NCBI GenBank assembly: GCA_027257055.1
Contig: JAPVLO010000001.1
Span: 16,658,501-16,722,500 of the forward strand
Reading direction: 5' to 3'
Origin: Cephalopachus bancanus
Taxonomy: Eukaryota; Chordata; Mammalia; Primates; Tarsiidae
Length of the DNA stretch: 64,000 nt
The notes under the pieces were generated by a model, which saw only the letters and a list, made by a program, of their open reading frames with translations, made no database searches and had not been told where the DNA came from. Shown here piece by piece: positions 49,309 through 62,316 of the stretch; positions within the stretch are counted from its first letter, which is position 1; the number at the start of each line of letters is the position of its first letter. Both the position numbers and the translations under genes were made by a program.

Positions 49309-52300
49309 CTGCAGGGAGGCAAGCACATGCATCAACACCGGGCAGGGGGGCGCCCTCGCCTCCCAGCGCCTTGCCAGCATCCGGCCGACACTCGCACGCC
49401 AAAGCCCGGGCTTGGGCCTCACGCGGCTCGTGCACTGTGGGCGTGCTTTCCTCACAGGGCGGGTGGTGGGCACTGCCGTGTGGACACTGGCTGGGGTGGA
49501 CGGGCCTGTGGCTGGCTGCCATGTGGCTTCGTGTCCCTGTGCACATGCCTAGCAGAGAGGGCCAGCACCTTGGGGACAGACCACGGGGCAGGAGCTGCCT
49601 CCCTGGCTGCCCCAGGGCCTCTGCCACTGGGTCTGTTCTCTGGATGAGCCTCCCTGACCCTGGAAGAGCTTCCCTGCCCTGTTTTGGCCTCGCCTCCCTG
49701 ACCTCGGTCTCCCCCCCCCTCCACCTCTCTCGGCCTCCCCTCCCCGATCTCAGCCTCACCTCCATGACCTTGGCCTCACCGCCCCAGCCTCTCTCGGCCT
49801 CGCCTCCCCGACCTTGGCCTCGCCTGCTTCCCTGACCGTGGCCATGGCTCTGGCAGCTGTGCCTGTGTCGGTCCCGTGGGTCTGCGTTGCTCCACCGGGG
49901 CCGCGGGCCTGTGCGGAGGACCCCGAGAAACGTCCCTGGGACCCCGGGGGGCAGGCCTGCAGCCGCCGCTCTCGGAGCAAGGCGACCGGGGCCCAGAGGT
50001 GGCTGCGGCCTGGCGGGCTTGGGGGGCAGGCGGGGCCTGCGGGCCGTGTCTCTCCTCGCGGGGCGGCGTCCCGGTGCACCGCAGGGGTGCAGATGTGCTC
50101 TGAGGGGCGTCCTGAGCACGGGGGAACTGCAGTGTAGACGCATCTATGTGAGTGGATGCCCCAAACAAGCCGAAGCGGCACGTGGAAGGGCCCACAGAGG
50201 TGCCGGGCTGAGCGGCTGGCGAGCTCGGCACGAGGCCCTGTTTTCCTTGGTGTGACTTCAGCGAGGGGGAGACCTCCGCCTGTCCCAGTGAGGGTTGCCA
50301 GAGTGCACTGCGTGTGGCCCAGTTGTCTCCACCAGGCCGGAACAGCCCGCCCCCTCAGGCAAGCGCGGCTGTGGCCGCCCGAGGCAGCGCCCCTTCCAGT
50401 ACCTTCCTCGTCGTAGTTGGACATGTCATCTGCAATCATGTTTCCAAAATCCAGCAGGAGGTTCCACGTGTCTCTGGGGATCGACCGCTTGTGATGCTCC
50501 TAGCAAGAGAGGAAACCCGCCAGACTGAGGGCACGACTCCTGGCGTGTGCCCCTGGGGGCTCTCGACCTCCACCTCGCGGGGCGCCGACGGCCTCGGGGG
50601 GAGCACGACGGCAGGCTCTCAGCGGGAGGGGCACCGCCCTTGGCGTGGCGCGAAGAGCTGCAACAGCCTCGACGCCCAGATGCAGAAAGTGACCTTTAAA
50701 GGCGGAGGAAACAGGGCTGACATTAAGAGGACAGGCTCCGGCTTCTGTCAGACGGAGGGGCGGCGCCCTGGTCGCGCTCCCGGCCCGTCGGACCCTCTCG
50801 GGCCAGCGCAGGCAGCCGGCGGGTGGTACCCCGCTCTGTGGCTCCCTGTGCGTCTCTTTCCTACATGCTGAACCGCTCCTGCAGCGGGACGGGTCGGTTC
50901 TCGAAAAGCATCTTTGCTCAGTCTTTCGGTGCCCCCTAAGCCTGGGATGTCAGAGTGCCTGTGCGTGCCGTCCAGCGGGGGCCGGGGAAACGGGTCCTCA
51001 GCCCACTCCGTCTCCAACTTCTACAGAGGCGCTGGTCCCTGCACCAGCATGCACTCCTCGTACGCCAAACCCACGTTTCACACATGTGTAGTCATGACAG
51101 CTTCTATGCTTGTCCTGTGATTTCAAGCATTATTAGACTGGGCTCAGGGGCTCATGCCTGTCATCCCAGCACTTTGGGAGGCTGAGGCGAGAGGACTGCC
51201 TGAGCCCACGTTGAGACCAGCCTGGGCAGCTTGGCGAGACCCCATCTCTACAATAAATCAAGGAAAATTAGCCGGGCCTGGTGGCATACACCTGTGGTTC
51301 CAGCTACTCGAAGGCTGAGGTAGAAGGACTGCCTGAGCCCAGCAGGTTGAGGCTGTGGTGGCCGTGGGCGACAGAGTGAGACCCCACTTAAACAGAACAA
51401 AAACAAACAAAACCCCAACAAAACCACCCACTGTTCACTGCTACCGAGTTACACACGGTTCCATGGCCTGCTCCTTCCCACCCGACGCTGGCGAGCGAGC
51501 CCAGATCTGCCGCCTCGCAGTGCTGGGCTGTGCTATGTCCATGCTGGGCGCACCCTCACCGCCCCGTCCCGGAATGTCTGTGATGGAGGTCTGACCCCGG
51601 TGGAGGCAGGGCCGGCACAGGACTGTGGACCCCTGACAGTCTAGGGAAGGAACCCAGCCCTGTCGCGCCCCGGTCCCCATAGGCTGGCAGGATCCAATGA
51701 CGCCTTCGTGGCGTCTCCATCCCCCCACGCCCTGGAGCCAATTTCTAGGTGAGGAAACTGAGGCACGTGGAGGCGCCTTGCCCCAGGCCACACAATGAGC
51801 ATGTGGCAGACAAGGGATGCGTCACCGGGCTTGACGGGTCGAGGTGGTGGGGTCCTGGCAGGCATGGTTCGTGCGCATGGAGGGCCGCTTCTCTCCCTTT
51901 TGGGGGCAGATGGTGAGGGGCCTGGGGGTCTCTGCTCTGGGGTGGGACACACCCCTGTCCCTTCCCGTCCCGAGTCCCCAGTTCCACCTGCTGCCTCCCA
52001 CGGCCACACTGTCTCCCTGGCCCACGAAGGCCCCTTCCTTCTGAGCACTGCAGGACTCGCCTGGGAGGGTCTGGAGCAAGGCTACTCCCGGGGCCAGGCA
52101 CGACAGGGTGCGGCTGCCGCTCGGAGCCCCGGCCCAGGAGGGGCGGCCTGCACTCCACAGGCTGGAGCCTGTCGGTGTGGACCAGCCGGCGCCGGTGGAC
52201 CCCGGGGCCGCGCCAGCCCCCACAGCTTCCACACATGCGAGGGCAGTTAGACCATCGGGTGCAGCTCAACCCGCCTGCCTCCCTCCCGGTAGACACACAC

Positions 52301-52700
52301 AACAAGGAGGACACTCACCAGCAAGAACGTGTTCCAAAGGTCCAGGAACTTAAACCTTCCGGATAACACCAGCTTCCAATACGCCATGGCCATGTCTAAG
52401 TCTGGCAAAGAGAGAAGGAGCCGCGAGTGAGCCCCGGTCTCTTGCTCTGCACACGGAAACGAACACTTCTCAGCACCCCAACGGGCACGTGGGCGACAGA
52501 GGGGGCGCTCCCACCCGGACTGCGAGAGGTCTGGCCTCTACAGAGGTGCTCCTGGAAACCGCGTGCAGCCTGGTTTCACGCACTGGGGGAAATGTATCTT
52601 GAAAGGGAGTTGTGTGTTCAGCTAATCGACCTGCAAGTCATCGTCCCTAACGAATCCATTTTGGAGGCTTGCATTTTCATCTGCATTGGGCATTCCTTCC

Positions 52701-52749
<49 letters not shown>

Positions 52750-55700
52750 AGGGTCTCCCGCTGTCACCCAGGCTGGAATGCAGTGGCACGATCATGGCTC
52801 ACTGTAGCTTTGACCTCCTAGGCTCAAGCAATCCTCTTGCTAGTTTCCAGAGCAGCCAGGACGACAGACATGCGTCACCATGCCCAACCACCTTTTCTGT
52901 TTTTTGGAGAGATGAGGTTGTGCTACGTTGCCTAGGATCAAGCAATCCTCCCAGCTTGGCCTCCCAAAGTGTTGGGATGACAGGCGTGAGCCACTGTAAA
53001 TTGGGCTTTCTTTAACCCTGACCTGAACTGGATACTGTGAATGCATATCGCTTGGTTTTAAAAACAGGCCACTGCCTTGCTGGGCGGCAGGTCTCCCATC
53101 CAAGGGCTCGCCGGGAGCAGCCCTGCTTAGCTTCCCAGCCTGTGGCGCATCCTGCGCCTGCGCGCCATGAAGCCACTGCCGAGGCCACTGGCTTTCTAAG
53201 TGATGATTGCAATTCGGGCGACTGGCAGAGAAAGGAAGGCACACTGCTCTCCTAAGAGATCAGCCTGGGAACTGTATGGCCTAAAACGGCAGGGAATTCG
53301 CAAGGAAAGACATCCAGGCCTGGAGGAACGCAGGATTCTAACAGCACAGTCAAGACACGTCAGCATGAAGGAGGGAAAGCCTTCTCCTGAGACGGACGGG
53401 GCACTTGCAAACCGAGATGCTCAGCAGGCAAAGCCAGCTGCCCTCTCTCCCAGGACGGAAAGGCGGTGGTGATTTCACGGCTCTCACAAGCCTGTGTGTC
53501 CCGCTCCACCCGAACAAGACGTACACGGCAGCGTGGGGCTGAGTTCTAGGGCTGTGTCGGTCGTAGGGCTCCTCCTCCCACCCATGACCATCCAGGGAAC
53601 ATCAGTGCTGCGCGTGGGGCTCCAGTGGGAGAACAGCATCTCCCACCCATAACTGCCGGAATGCCGCTCTAGTGCCCGTCGGCCCCAAACTGACCGTTTC
53701 CTTGCTAGGTGAAACAGAGCAAGTGCATAGAGGGGCTGAGAAGGCGACCTCTTTTCCCCTTGTTGAACAGTGCTCACCACTCTCAGGCAAGGAGGAAACA
53801 GTATATTGAAGCAATTCCTCATTACGCTTTTCTGGATGAGGGGGCCCCACAAAAACCGGAGTTGTTATCTAGGGAGTGGGCCCCTTTTAGGACAGGCTTC
53901 CCCCGCAAGGTAAATGCATTTTTTTTAGTTGGAGTCTCACTCTGTCGCCCAGGCTGGAGTGCAGCAGCATGCTCATGGCCACTGCAGCCTCGACCTGCTG
54001 GGCTCAGGTGATCCTGCTGCCTCAGCCTTTCAAATAGCTGGAAACACAGGTGTGTGCCACCACACCCAGCTAATTTTTTGATTTATTGTAGAGACGAGGT
54101 CTTGTCATGTTGTCCAGGCTGCTCGTGAATCTGTGGGCTCAGGCAATCCTCTTGCCTCAGCCTCCCAAAGTGTTGGGATTACAGGCTGAGTCACCGTGCC
54201 TGGCGAGGTAAGTATTCTAGGAACCTACTGGCATCTGTGTCCAGTCAGTGTTGTTGTGAGAGGTTACGTTCAGCTTCAGTGCAGTTTTTTTGGGAGACTC
54301 TTTCCAGGCGTTTGCCCATTTCATTATGGGTGATTGACACGAACAACCCGCCCCACTCGGTGCTGGGTGTTCTGCAGCTGTTGACCAAAACAGCACGGTA
54401 CCCTGCCCACCTTCCCTCTCTACCCGCTCTCACCCCGAACAACGGTTTTCTGTTTCTTCAGGGAAAAAAGTCCTCAGAGGGAAACATTTTGCCAACGTGG
54501 AAGGGGTGAAACAAAAAACAGCGGAAGCACTGAATGGCATCCACACCGACGAGCTCAAAACTGTTTGGAGCGGTGAGAAAAGCATCTCAGCAGGTGTATT
54601 GCATCAAACGGAGGAGAGCACTTGAAGGTGACTGAAGTTTAAACACGTAAAGATAAATACACAATTTTTACAAATAAGTTCCAGTTTTGGGGGTCTTCCC
54701 TCATGTGTCAGATAAACTAACGTGAAAAGCAGATTAACGAATATATTAAGGTAACAGATTACCTTAAATGCAAAACGCCCAACCAAACACTTTTTGAAAG
54801 ACTTTCATCTAAACCTGGTTCAATCCCACTTGATCAAAGTTACTAAAGTCGGAGTTCTAACTTGAGGTTTCTGGGATTAGTTATGAATACAACTCGGAAA
54901 GCGAGAGGTAGACAAGAAGCTGCCCACTTTAAGTAAAACGCCTCCACAATCTATGTTTAATGGGCTCATCACAGACTTCTCCATTTTTTTTTTTTTTTTT
55001 TTTGAGTTGGAGTCTCACTCTGTCACCCAGACTGGAGTGCAGTGGCCGCTCCCGGCCACCACAGCCTCGACCTGCTGGGCGCCGGCGATCCTTCCGCCTC
55101 AGCCTTCCAAGTAGCTGGAACTACAGGCGCGCGCTGCCACGCCCGGCTGATGTTTTGATTTTATTGTAGAGATGAGGTCTCACCAAGTTGCCCAGGCGGG
55201 TCTCGAGGCCGTGGGCTCAGGCAATCCACTCACCTCAGCCTCCCAAAGTGCTGAGATTACAGGCTGAGCCACCGAGCCCGGCTGACGTCTCCATTTTAAA
55301 TACTCTGGAGTCTTCATAAGAAAGGAAGGAAGAAAAAGAGTCAGAAGGCTCCGAGAGGCTGACAGGGAGTGGCTCCCCTTCCCTGTGGGCCCCAGTCCTG
55401 AGCTCAGACAGCTACCGGCCCTGCTTACAGGGCTACGCCTTAACCCTTGGGAAGCCCATTCTGAAACGTGTGTGCAACCCAGGTGACGGGGCCCTCACAC
55501 CGAGAACCACCTGGCGCAGAAGGAGAGCCCAGCCGCGCGGTGTTCACGCGACCTCAAGATGGTCTCCCGAGAGCAGCTTGGCCGTGAGGAGGGCTGGCTG
55601 CTGCTTCACGGCCCGGGCAAGACAGCCTCACTTTGACGAGGGAAAGTGGAGCGGCCTCCGCGGAGCACGCCGCTCACGAGAGACCATCCCCTGAGCCTTC

Positions 55701-58700
55701 CTCCTGAGGAATGACGATGACCACACTCAGTCCTGACCTGGCTGAGGTTTAGACAGTGCAGGAGTGGTGTGTCTTGTTCTGGTGAACACTGCCAGGGAGA
55801 ACGGGGGCGGGGGTCAGGAAACAAGGAGAGGATGCGGTGAGCTGATAGCCACAGCAGCCACACCAGCTGGCAGGGGCACGGCAGCTGGTCTTCCCAGGTC
55901 CCAGGGCACCCACTGGACCCGCCCAAGCCTTCCTCAGCTCTGGCCTGTGTGTTCTGCCTGCTTGTACCTGTCTAGAAAAGTCCAGGGATGGTTTCCTGGG
56001 AATCTTGATGACAACTGTCAGGCTCCAGAAGAAAACAGGCTTTAACTCTAACGACCCTCTGCCTCTTGGGAAGGAACAGAGTGGAACAGGAAAGATAAAA
56101 AACAAGAGCTTAGTCACCAAAGTGAAAAGCCTGCCGTGCAACACGGTCTTGGACACACCCATGAGGAAGGCTATCAAAAAAGAATCAGAAAACAGCAAGT
56201 GTTGGCAGGGCGTGCAGAGTGTGGACATTGCCTCACTGCTGACAGCAACAGGAGCCGGGCAGCCGCTGGGGCGTCGCTGTCCACTCGAGATGCCCCTTCT
56301 GGCATTCACCCAGAGAGTGAAAGGCAGGACCAGAACGGATGCGTGTGCCCTATACGCCTGATAGTGGTTTTCTAAAAAAATTAAAACAATTAAACATTTT
56401 TTTGAGTCGAGATCTGCCTCTGTCACCCAGGCTGGAGTGCAGTGTCCCGATCATGGCTCACTGCAGTCTCGACCTCCTGGACGCAGGCGATCTCCCTAGT
56501 AGCTGGGGCTACAGGTGCCCCCGGGCTGGCCCGTGTTTTTGGATGGCAGTGTTATTCACAACAGCCACACACAGAAGCAACCCATGTGTCCACTGATGGG
56601 CACGGGCACGCGTGGGGCATCCCTCAGCCTCCTCGAGGGGGGACATTCCGACATGCGGATGAACCCCAGAGATGCCACGCTGAGTGGGACGAGCCAGTTG
56701 CCGGAAGACAACTGGCAGGCAACCTGCTCACGTGAGGCCCCGAGGTCGTCACAGTCCCAGAGACAGAGAGTGGGGGGTGCAGAATCAGCGCCTAATGGGA
56801 TCAGAGTTTCAGTTCGGGCAGATGGGAAAGTTCTGGAAACGGATACTGGCGATGTTTCCATGACACTGTGAATGCCAGTGTGCAGTTAAAAAGAGTTAAG
56901 ATTTTACTGAGCGCCCTCTTGGGGGCACACACCCCGGCCCCTGACCCGACTGGTCTAACACAAGATGCCCTCAGCTCCCGACTCCTCCAGACAAGCTGTC
57001 CAGAGGGCACGAGGCTCAGGCCCCAGAGCGCACAGCAGAGAAGCATGGGATTTAAACTTCCGGGACCCACACGTCAACAACAGTTAGAAAGCACAGCCAT
57101 GACCTCTGGGCAACAGCGGCCACAGAGCCGAGTGAGGGAGAGCCCTCACGAGCCCAAGCAATCAGAGCGGAGGAGGGCCCGCTCCGGAGATGGGTTGACA
57201 TGAAACCCCTAGGAAAGCGCCGGCTGCCGACGGAATGCCAGGTGTCCCCCTCCTGCTCTCCCTGGAACCAGATAGAGGACACCGCAGAAGCTACACTGAT
57301 GGTCCTGATCATGGCTTCTTCTGGACACCCGAGCGGTGGCAGAGATGCACAGGAGACTGTGTCCAGCCGGGGCCAAGCTTGCCGTGGGCCCTGCTGGGAG
57401 GGCTCTTCCACCCGCACATGAGATGCATGGCTGAGAAGCACGGCAGAGTGCTCTCCACACACCCTGGCACGTAGCTCTCGCTCTGCTCCCCGTGGGCTCC
57501 GTGCCCTGTGGCTCTCCACTGTTGGACTCCACAGGCCAGCTGTCCTGGAGGAAGGGGCTCAGCAGACACACACTTCCACGCGCCGTCAGTAAAAACAAAG
57601 CAACCCACAACACCAGGAAAAACAAACGGAAAGAAGAGGGGGCAGACCCTCCCATGGGATCCAGGGAGTGGCGTTCACGGAAGGAAAGCTGCTCAGCTCC
57701 TGGGATCCCCTGGCCTGCAGTGTGGGTCTGACAAGAGGGGGGTGCCAGGGACGGGGAAGGGCACCTGCCGCAGACAGCACGCTCCATGCAGGCACACGCC
57801 GAGCAGGCAGAGAGGAGAGCGGCTGTGGGACGTGTCTCTAGCTGTGCATCTGGAAGCCCCCTCAGGTTCCTATGTGAGTTTTACTCATCTGAAAAGACTG
57901 TGTTCATTTGCAAGAGTCATTTTTCATATACACTTTCCAATATACCTGTTTACCCCTGTTTAAAAGATCAGATATCTCCCCCTCCCAACCTGCAAGAGAG
58001 GTCATGGCACTAAACACAGTCTGAAATAAGAGGCAACAAAGTGTAGGTCAACAGAGATTGAGTTTTAGAAAGAGATAAGCCAGAAATAACTCGACAGTAC
58101 GTAGGAGCAAAGCAAACAAAATAAAACCCTCAACTAAGCCAAAAACTCAAAATGAAAACTGGTGTTCAGCACTTTCCCGATGCTCCCACACAGTAAAACA
58201 CAAGTTTTTAGCAAAGCCACAAACCCTCAAAGAAGAACTGAGATGTAAGTCGAGGCACAGTAGGGCTGTCCTCATGGACGTTGACCTCCAGTCTCCAGAC
58301 CCAGCTAGAGCCAGTGCTACCAGGCCAGTGCCAAGAGCGCCACTGAGCGGATCGCAGGCCTGGCTGGAACAAGTGCCAGGTGGGAAGCCTGTTCCAAGGA
58401 CCCAGACCACTGATGTTGACTGCAGACGTCCCTGACCCCCGCGTCATGTGAGGACGCCGGCCACCCACCGGCAGCAGTGCACATTTGAGAAGCAAGTGTT
58501 TAAACCCAAAGCTGGGGACACCATGGACCGCAGGACACGCGGCTCTGTAAGCTAGCCTGTCCACCCCCCGGCAGCGGCGGAGGGAGTGAGGCCCAGGGGG
58601 CCAGGGCCCTGGGCTGCCGCGCTGATGTTGCGCTCACCTCCCCTGCTTAGCCTCACAGACTCGGCCTCGTACGCGCTTGGCGTTCGTACTCACCTAAGCC

Positions 58701-58824
58701 TTTCTGCCCAGGGTTCTTAGCAAAGGAAAAGGTAAACTGATAAAAGTCCTTGAACTTGGCCGTGTCCTTAAGCTCCTGTTCCAGCCGTGGCAGAAGAGCC
58801 TTCAGTTTTTCCGTGCTGTCACAC
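49229..58824 (-). CDS. DCUN1D2: DCUN1D2 gene, last four coding exons (partial)
   Basis: DCN1-like protein 2, a co-E3 that binds cullins and the acetylated N-terminus of neddylation E2 enzymes through its PONY domain to promote NEDD8 transfer (family knowledge). Exons 58694-58824, 52319-52401, 50403-50499 and 49229-49308 join in phase to 129 residues, corresponding to about residues 131-259 of the 259-residue human protein. This covers most of the PONY domain: [45 protein letters not shown] and the end G-G-K-R-R-P-F. The upstream exons (UBA-like domain, start of PONY) lie beyond 64000. DCUN1D1 paralogue is less likely because the A-K-N-P-G-Q-K-G-L and R-P-F ends and the ADPRHL1 neighbour fit DCUN1D2. 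Confidence 0.93.
49309..50402 (-). other. DCUN1D2: DCUN1D2 last intron
   Basis: 1.1 kb, GC-rich, with a pyrimidine-rich tandem repeat at about 49640-49840. No exon recognised. Confidence 0.7.
49640..49840. repeat. Pyrimidine-rich tandem repeat
   Basis: Repeated CCTCGCCTCCCTGACCTCGG and CTCTCTCGGCCTCCCC-like units in the last DCUN1D2 intron. Confidence 0.75.
50403..50499 (-). CDS. DCUN1D2: DCUN1D2 internal exon, E-H-H-K to Y-D-E-E
   Basis: The acceptor is CTCTCTTGCTAG and the donor GTACTGG. It encodes [18 protein letters not shown] and [12 protein letters not shown], the cullin-contacting end of the PONY domain by family knowledge. It ends in phase 1 within the Gly codon shared with the last exon. 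Confidence 0.95.
50500..52318 (-). other. DCUN1D2: DCUN1D2 intron
   Basis: 1.8 kb with one Alu (51138-51415). The remainder is GC-rich unique sequence without a recognised exon. Confidence 0.7.
51138..51415 (+). repeat. Alu, older type
   Basis: GACTGGGCTCAGGGGCTCATGCC through GAGACCCCACTTAAACAG with a CAAA-rich tail; small deletion in the right arm. Confidence 0.95.
52319..52401 (-). CDS. DCUN1D2: DCUN1D2 internal exon, D-L-D-M to T-F-L-L
   Basis: The acceptor is CTCTTTGCCAG and the donor GTGAGTG. It encodes the PONY-domain helix [20 protein letters not shown]. It enters in phase 1 (shared Asp) and ends on a complete codon. Confidence 0.95.
52706..52746. repeat. (TC)n microsatellite
   Basis: About 20 uninterrupted TC pairs at the tail of an Alu. 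Confidence 0.97.
52747..52996 (-). repeat. Alu, older type
   Basis: GTCAGGGTCTCCCGCTGTCACCC through GGCGTGAGCCACTG; the (TC)n run replaces its usual T-tail. Confidence 0.92.
53920..54205 (-). repeat. Alu, full length
   Basis: T-run, AGTTGGAGTCTCACTCTGTCGC through CTGAGTCACCGTGCCTGGC; imperfect flanking AGGTAAATGCAT / AGGTAAGTATTC. Confidence 0.95.
54986..55284 (-). repeat. Alu, variant family
   Basis: T-run, GAGTTGGAGTCTCACTCTGTCACCC through CTGAGCCACCGAGCCCGGC. Near-identical flanks GACTTCTCCATTTT and GACGTCTCCATTTT suggest a target-site duplication. Confidence 0.96.
56165..56915 (+). repeat. L1 3' end, interrupted by an Alu monomer
   Basis: Contains CTATCAAAAAAGAATCAGAAAACAGCAAGTGTTGG-like text in short matches (split for length), GTTATTCACAACAGCC, GAAGCAACCCATGTGTCCA and GATGAACCCCAGAGATG, in the order of an L1 ORF2 end and 3' UTR. 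Old and not coding. Confidence 0.85.
56390..56525 (-). repeat. Alu monomer inside L1
   Basis: TTTTTTTGAGTCGAGATCTGCC through CTAGTAGCTGGGGCTACAGG; a single arm within the L1 3' end. Confidence 0.8.
58694..58824 (-). CDS. DCUN1D2: DCUN1D2 internal exon, C-D-S to Q-K-G-L
   Basis: The acceptor is CTGTCACCGCAG and the donor GTGAGTACG. It enters in phase 2 and leaves in phase 1, with 43 whole codons encoding C-D-S-T-E-K-L-K through N-P-G-Q-K-G-L. This is the first DCUN1D2 exon of the window in transcription order; its partner exon upstream is outside. Confidence 0.95.
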
Positions 58825-59029
58825 CTGCGGTGACAGAGTCAGGGGTGTTACCCGCGGCAGACATACCTCTGTCCACCCCTTCTCCCACTCTGCAGGAACC
58901 GTGGCCCGGCCTGTGGCTCCAGCCGGAACTCCCCCCTCCCCTTGCAGTCGGCGAGCCCTCCGAGCTAAGGGGCGGCATGTGAGAGCAGTGACAGGGGTTC
59001 CTTTCCTGGGCAGAGGAATTCTCGACGCT

Positions 59030-59155
59030 CCAAGACAGATGGTGGTGACGGCTGCACACTCTGAATCTACGAAAACCACCGTGTTGTAGACCCTAAATGG
59101 GCAAAAATATGGTATATGCATTCCATCTCAATAAAACTGTTATTACAAGAAAACA
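59030..59155 (+). repeat. L1 3' terminal fragment
   Basis: GATGGTGGTGACGGCTGCAC, ACCCTAAATGGGCAAA and CATCTCAATAAAACTGTTA match the end of older L1 3' UTRs. Confidence 0.8.
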
Positions 59156-59737
59156 CCAAAAGGCAGACTGCTTGCCCTCTTCTAGTGAGTTGGAAGAAGG
59201 GCGTGGTCCATGCTCGAGCTGACACAGCCAAGATGGGAAGACTCCACATCGGAGGGCCTCGAGAGCTGGGGACCCGCAGCCTGGCCTGCTGCCTGTGTGC
59301 TCCCAGGCGAGGAAGAAACACGCCTGTCCTATTTAAGCAACTCTTCAGTACAGCAGGTTGGATGGTAAGTCTCCAAGTGTTATAAAACACCGCTCTATGA
59401 TGGTTCAAAACTGGATTTTCCTCTAAAAAGTCCATAGCTGAGATTATAAACAGTAAACAGCTTGTAGGAAGAAATCTGGAATTGTGAAAAAAAATCTTTT
59501 TGACTCTGTCTAGCAGAGAACCGCATAAAAGCAACATTCGCTTATCCACTTATCTGAGAGGGCACCACTAGGGACCAAACACTGGGGGCCCGTGGAGCAT
59601 CCAGAAGGGTCCACAAATACAAGAGAAAAGCACCGACGCAGGGCTCAGCCAGGCATAGCCGTGAGCGGCAAGCCGGTCAACATCAGGCCCAATGTGCAGC
59701 GGTGGCCCCTGAGAGTTCAAGGGGGCTGGGCAATCCC

Positions 59738-60404
<667 letters not shown>

Positions 60405-60420
60405 TTCTCTGAGAAGATTT

Positions 60421-62011
60421 TAAATTACAGGTTCAAATTCTTCAGTTATAGAACAATCAAGGTTTTCTATTTCTTCATGTGTCAGTTTTAGTGACATTTT
60501 AAAAAGAATTCCTCTATTTTCACCCAGGTTTTCACATCGGCTTGTGTAAGTTGCTCACAACAGACTTACGCTGAAGGCTTGCGGAGCCTGCCATCATGTC
60601 CCCGTTTTCATCCACATTGGTTGCTTACCACTTTTACCAATATTTTCAGAACCAAGCTTCTGGCTTTGATCCCATTGACAGTGTCTATTTAGTTAGTCTT
60701 CCTACTGAACTGGTGCCGGTTTGAAAAGATTCCCTCCTTCCTTCCTGCACTCTTTGAGCTTCATGTCCTGCTCTCCTCCACTTCTTGAGATGGAAGTTTT
60801 TCTTCTGACTTGCGGCCCTTTCCTTTTCTAGATGCATTTAAGCTGAGTCCTACAAGTTTTCAAACGCAGTGTCTTCCACGTCACTCGGTATATTTTCTAA
60901 TTTCCCACAGTAACCTATTTCCCAACCAAAGGGTTCTTCAGAGATTTACAATATCCACATATATTTTAAACTACGCCTGAGCCCGTGGTTCGAGACTCGC
61001 CTGGGCAACTTAGCGAGACCTCATCTCTACAATAAATCAAAAAATTAGCCGGGCGTGGTAGTGCACGCCTGTAGTTCCGGTTACTCGGAAGGCTGAGGCG
61101 GAAGGATCACCGGAGCCCAGTGGGTCGAGGCTGCGGTGGCCGGGAGCAGTCACTGCACTCCAGTCTGGGCGACAGAGTGAGACTCCAACTCAAAACAAAA
61201 CAAAACAAAACAACCCTATCTAGTTATCTTTTTGTTGCCTTCCTAGTTCAACTGTCCTGCGGTCAGAAAACATACTCTGTATCATTTGAGTTCTTTGAAC
61301 TGTGTTGCAACTTACTTTATAGCCCAGTTTATGGTGAAATTTTATTATTGTTCTATTTGTCTTTTTGAAAAGAATATGCATTCTTTACCACCGGAGTATG
61401 TGACACTCCACATAATCCCACCAGGCCATTTGCTGTGATGTCCAAATCTTCCATTTCTTAATAATGTTTTATCTGCTCATTCTATCGGTTACTAAGATGC
61501 ATGTGAGAATTCCTTACTTTGTTTCTGGATTTGTATCTAATTGTTTATTTTTGCTTTAAATACTTTGGGGACTATTCAACAAGTGCACAAAAACATAAAA
61601 GCAAATTACCTTACTGGTGAAAATCACCTTTTATCATGATGACATAGCCTTTACTCTCTGTGGAGTTGCTTTATGCCCTAAAGCTATTTTGATCATGTCT
61701 CAGTGTTATCTATTTTAAACAATACACACAGCAGCTGATTTTTAAAAAATCCATCTAGTACTGAGTTCACTAACAATTAATTTAATCATTTAATTACTGC
61801 TATATTTTGTTTTGAATCTTACATTTTATCATACGATTGTCCTGCCTAAGCTAATGTTTTCTTGCACTTTTCCCCTTGCATTCTTTTGGATTGAATTTTC
61901 AAAATTATTCGATTACCCCCTCAAATATTATCTAGAAACTATATATTCTTCTATTTTAACAGTAATCATAGGATATATTTACGTGGAAAATATTTCCTCT
62001 CACTGCTTGCC
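60421..62011 (-). repeat. Old L1 ORF2 fragment, antisense, split by an Alu
   Basis: Plus strand reads AT-rich text in the order of reverse-complement L1 ORF2: TAAGCTGAGTCCTACAAG, GGTATATTTTCTAATTTCCC, TTTACAATATCCACATATAT, then after the Alu CTGCGGTCAGAAAACATACT and AAAAGAATATGCATTCTTTA. Frames are broken throughout. Confidence 0.75.
60971..61213 (+). repeat. Alu, 5'-truncated, variant family
   Basis: Begins in the left arm at ACGCCTGAGCCCGTGGTTCGAG and runs to GACTCCAACTCAAAACAAAACAAAA; inserted in the L1. Confidence 0.95.
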
Positions 62012-62316
62012 TTTTTTATTTTTACTTTTTGAGTTGGAGTCTCACTCTATCACCCAGGCTGGAGTGCAGTGGCCAGGTCATGGCCACCACAGCCTCCAGC
62101 TGCTGGGCTCAGGTGATCTTTCTGCCTCACTCAGCCTTCCAAGTAGCTGGAACTACAGGCACGCACCACCATGCCTGGCTAATTTTTTTGATATATTGTA
62201 GAGACAAAGTCTTGCCATATTGCCCAGGCTGGTCTTGAATCCCTGGACTCAAGGCAATCCTCTTGCCTTGGTCTCCTAAAGTGCTGGGATTATAGGCTTG
62301 AGCCATTGTGTCTGGC
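62012..62316 (-). repeat. Alu, full length
   Basis: TTTTGAGTTGGAGTCTCACTC through GCTTGAGCCATTGTGTCTGGC. Confidence 0.95.

Larger units (their letters stand above)
52402..58693 (-). other. DCUN1D2: DCUN1D2 intron
   Basis: 6.3 kb with four Alus, a (TC)n run and the 3' end of an L1 (about 56165-56915). 52998-53915, 54206-54985, 55285-56160 and 56916-58690 show no recognised exon. Confidence 0.7.

Noticed and set aside
59067..59549. Minus-strand 160-codon frame as a missing DCUN1D2 exon
   Set aside because: Peptide does not resemble the DCUN1D2 upstream exons and it overlaps the L1 3' end.
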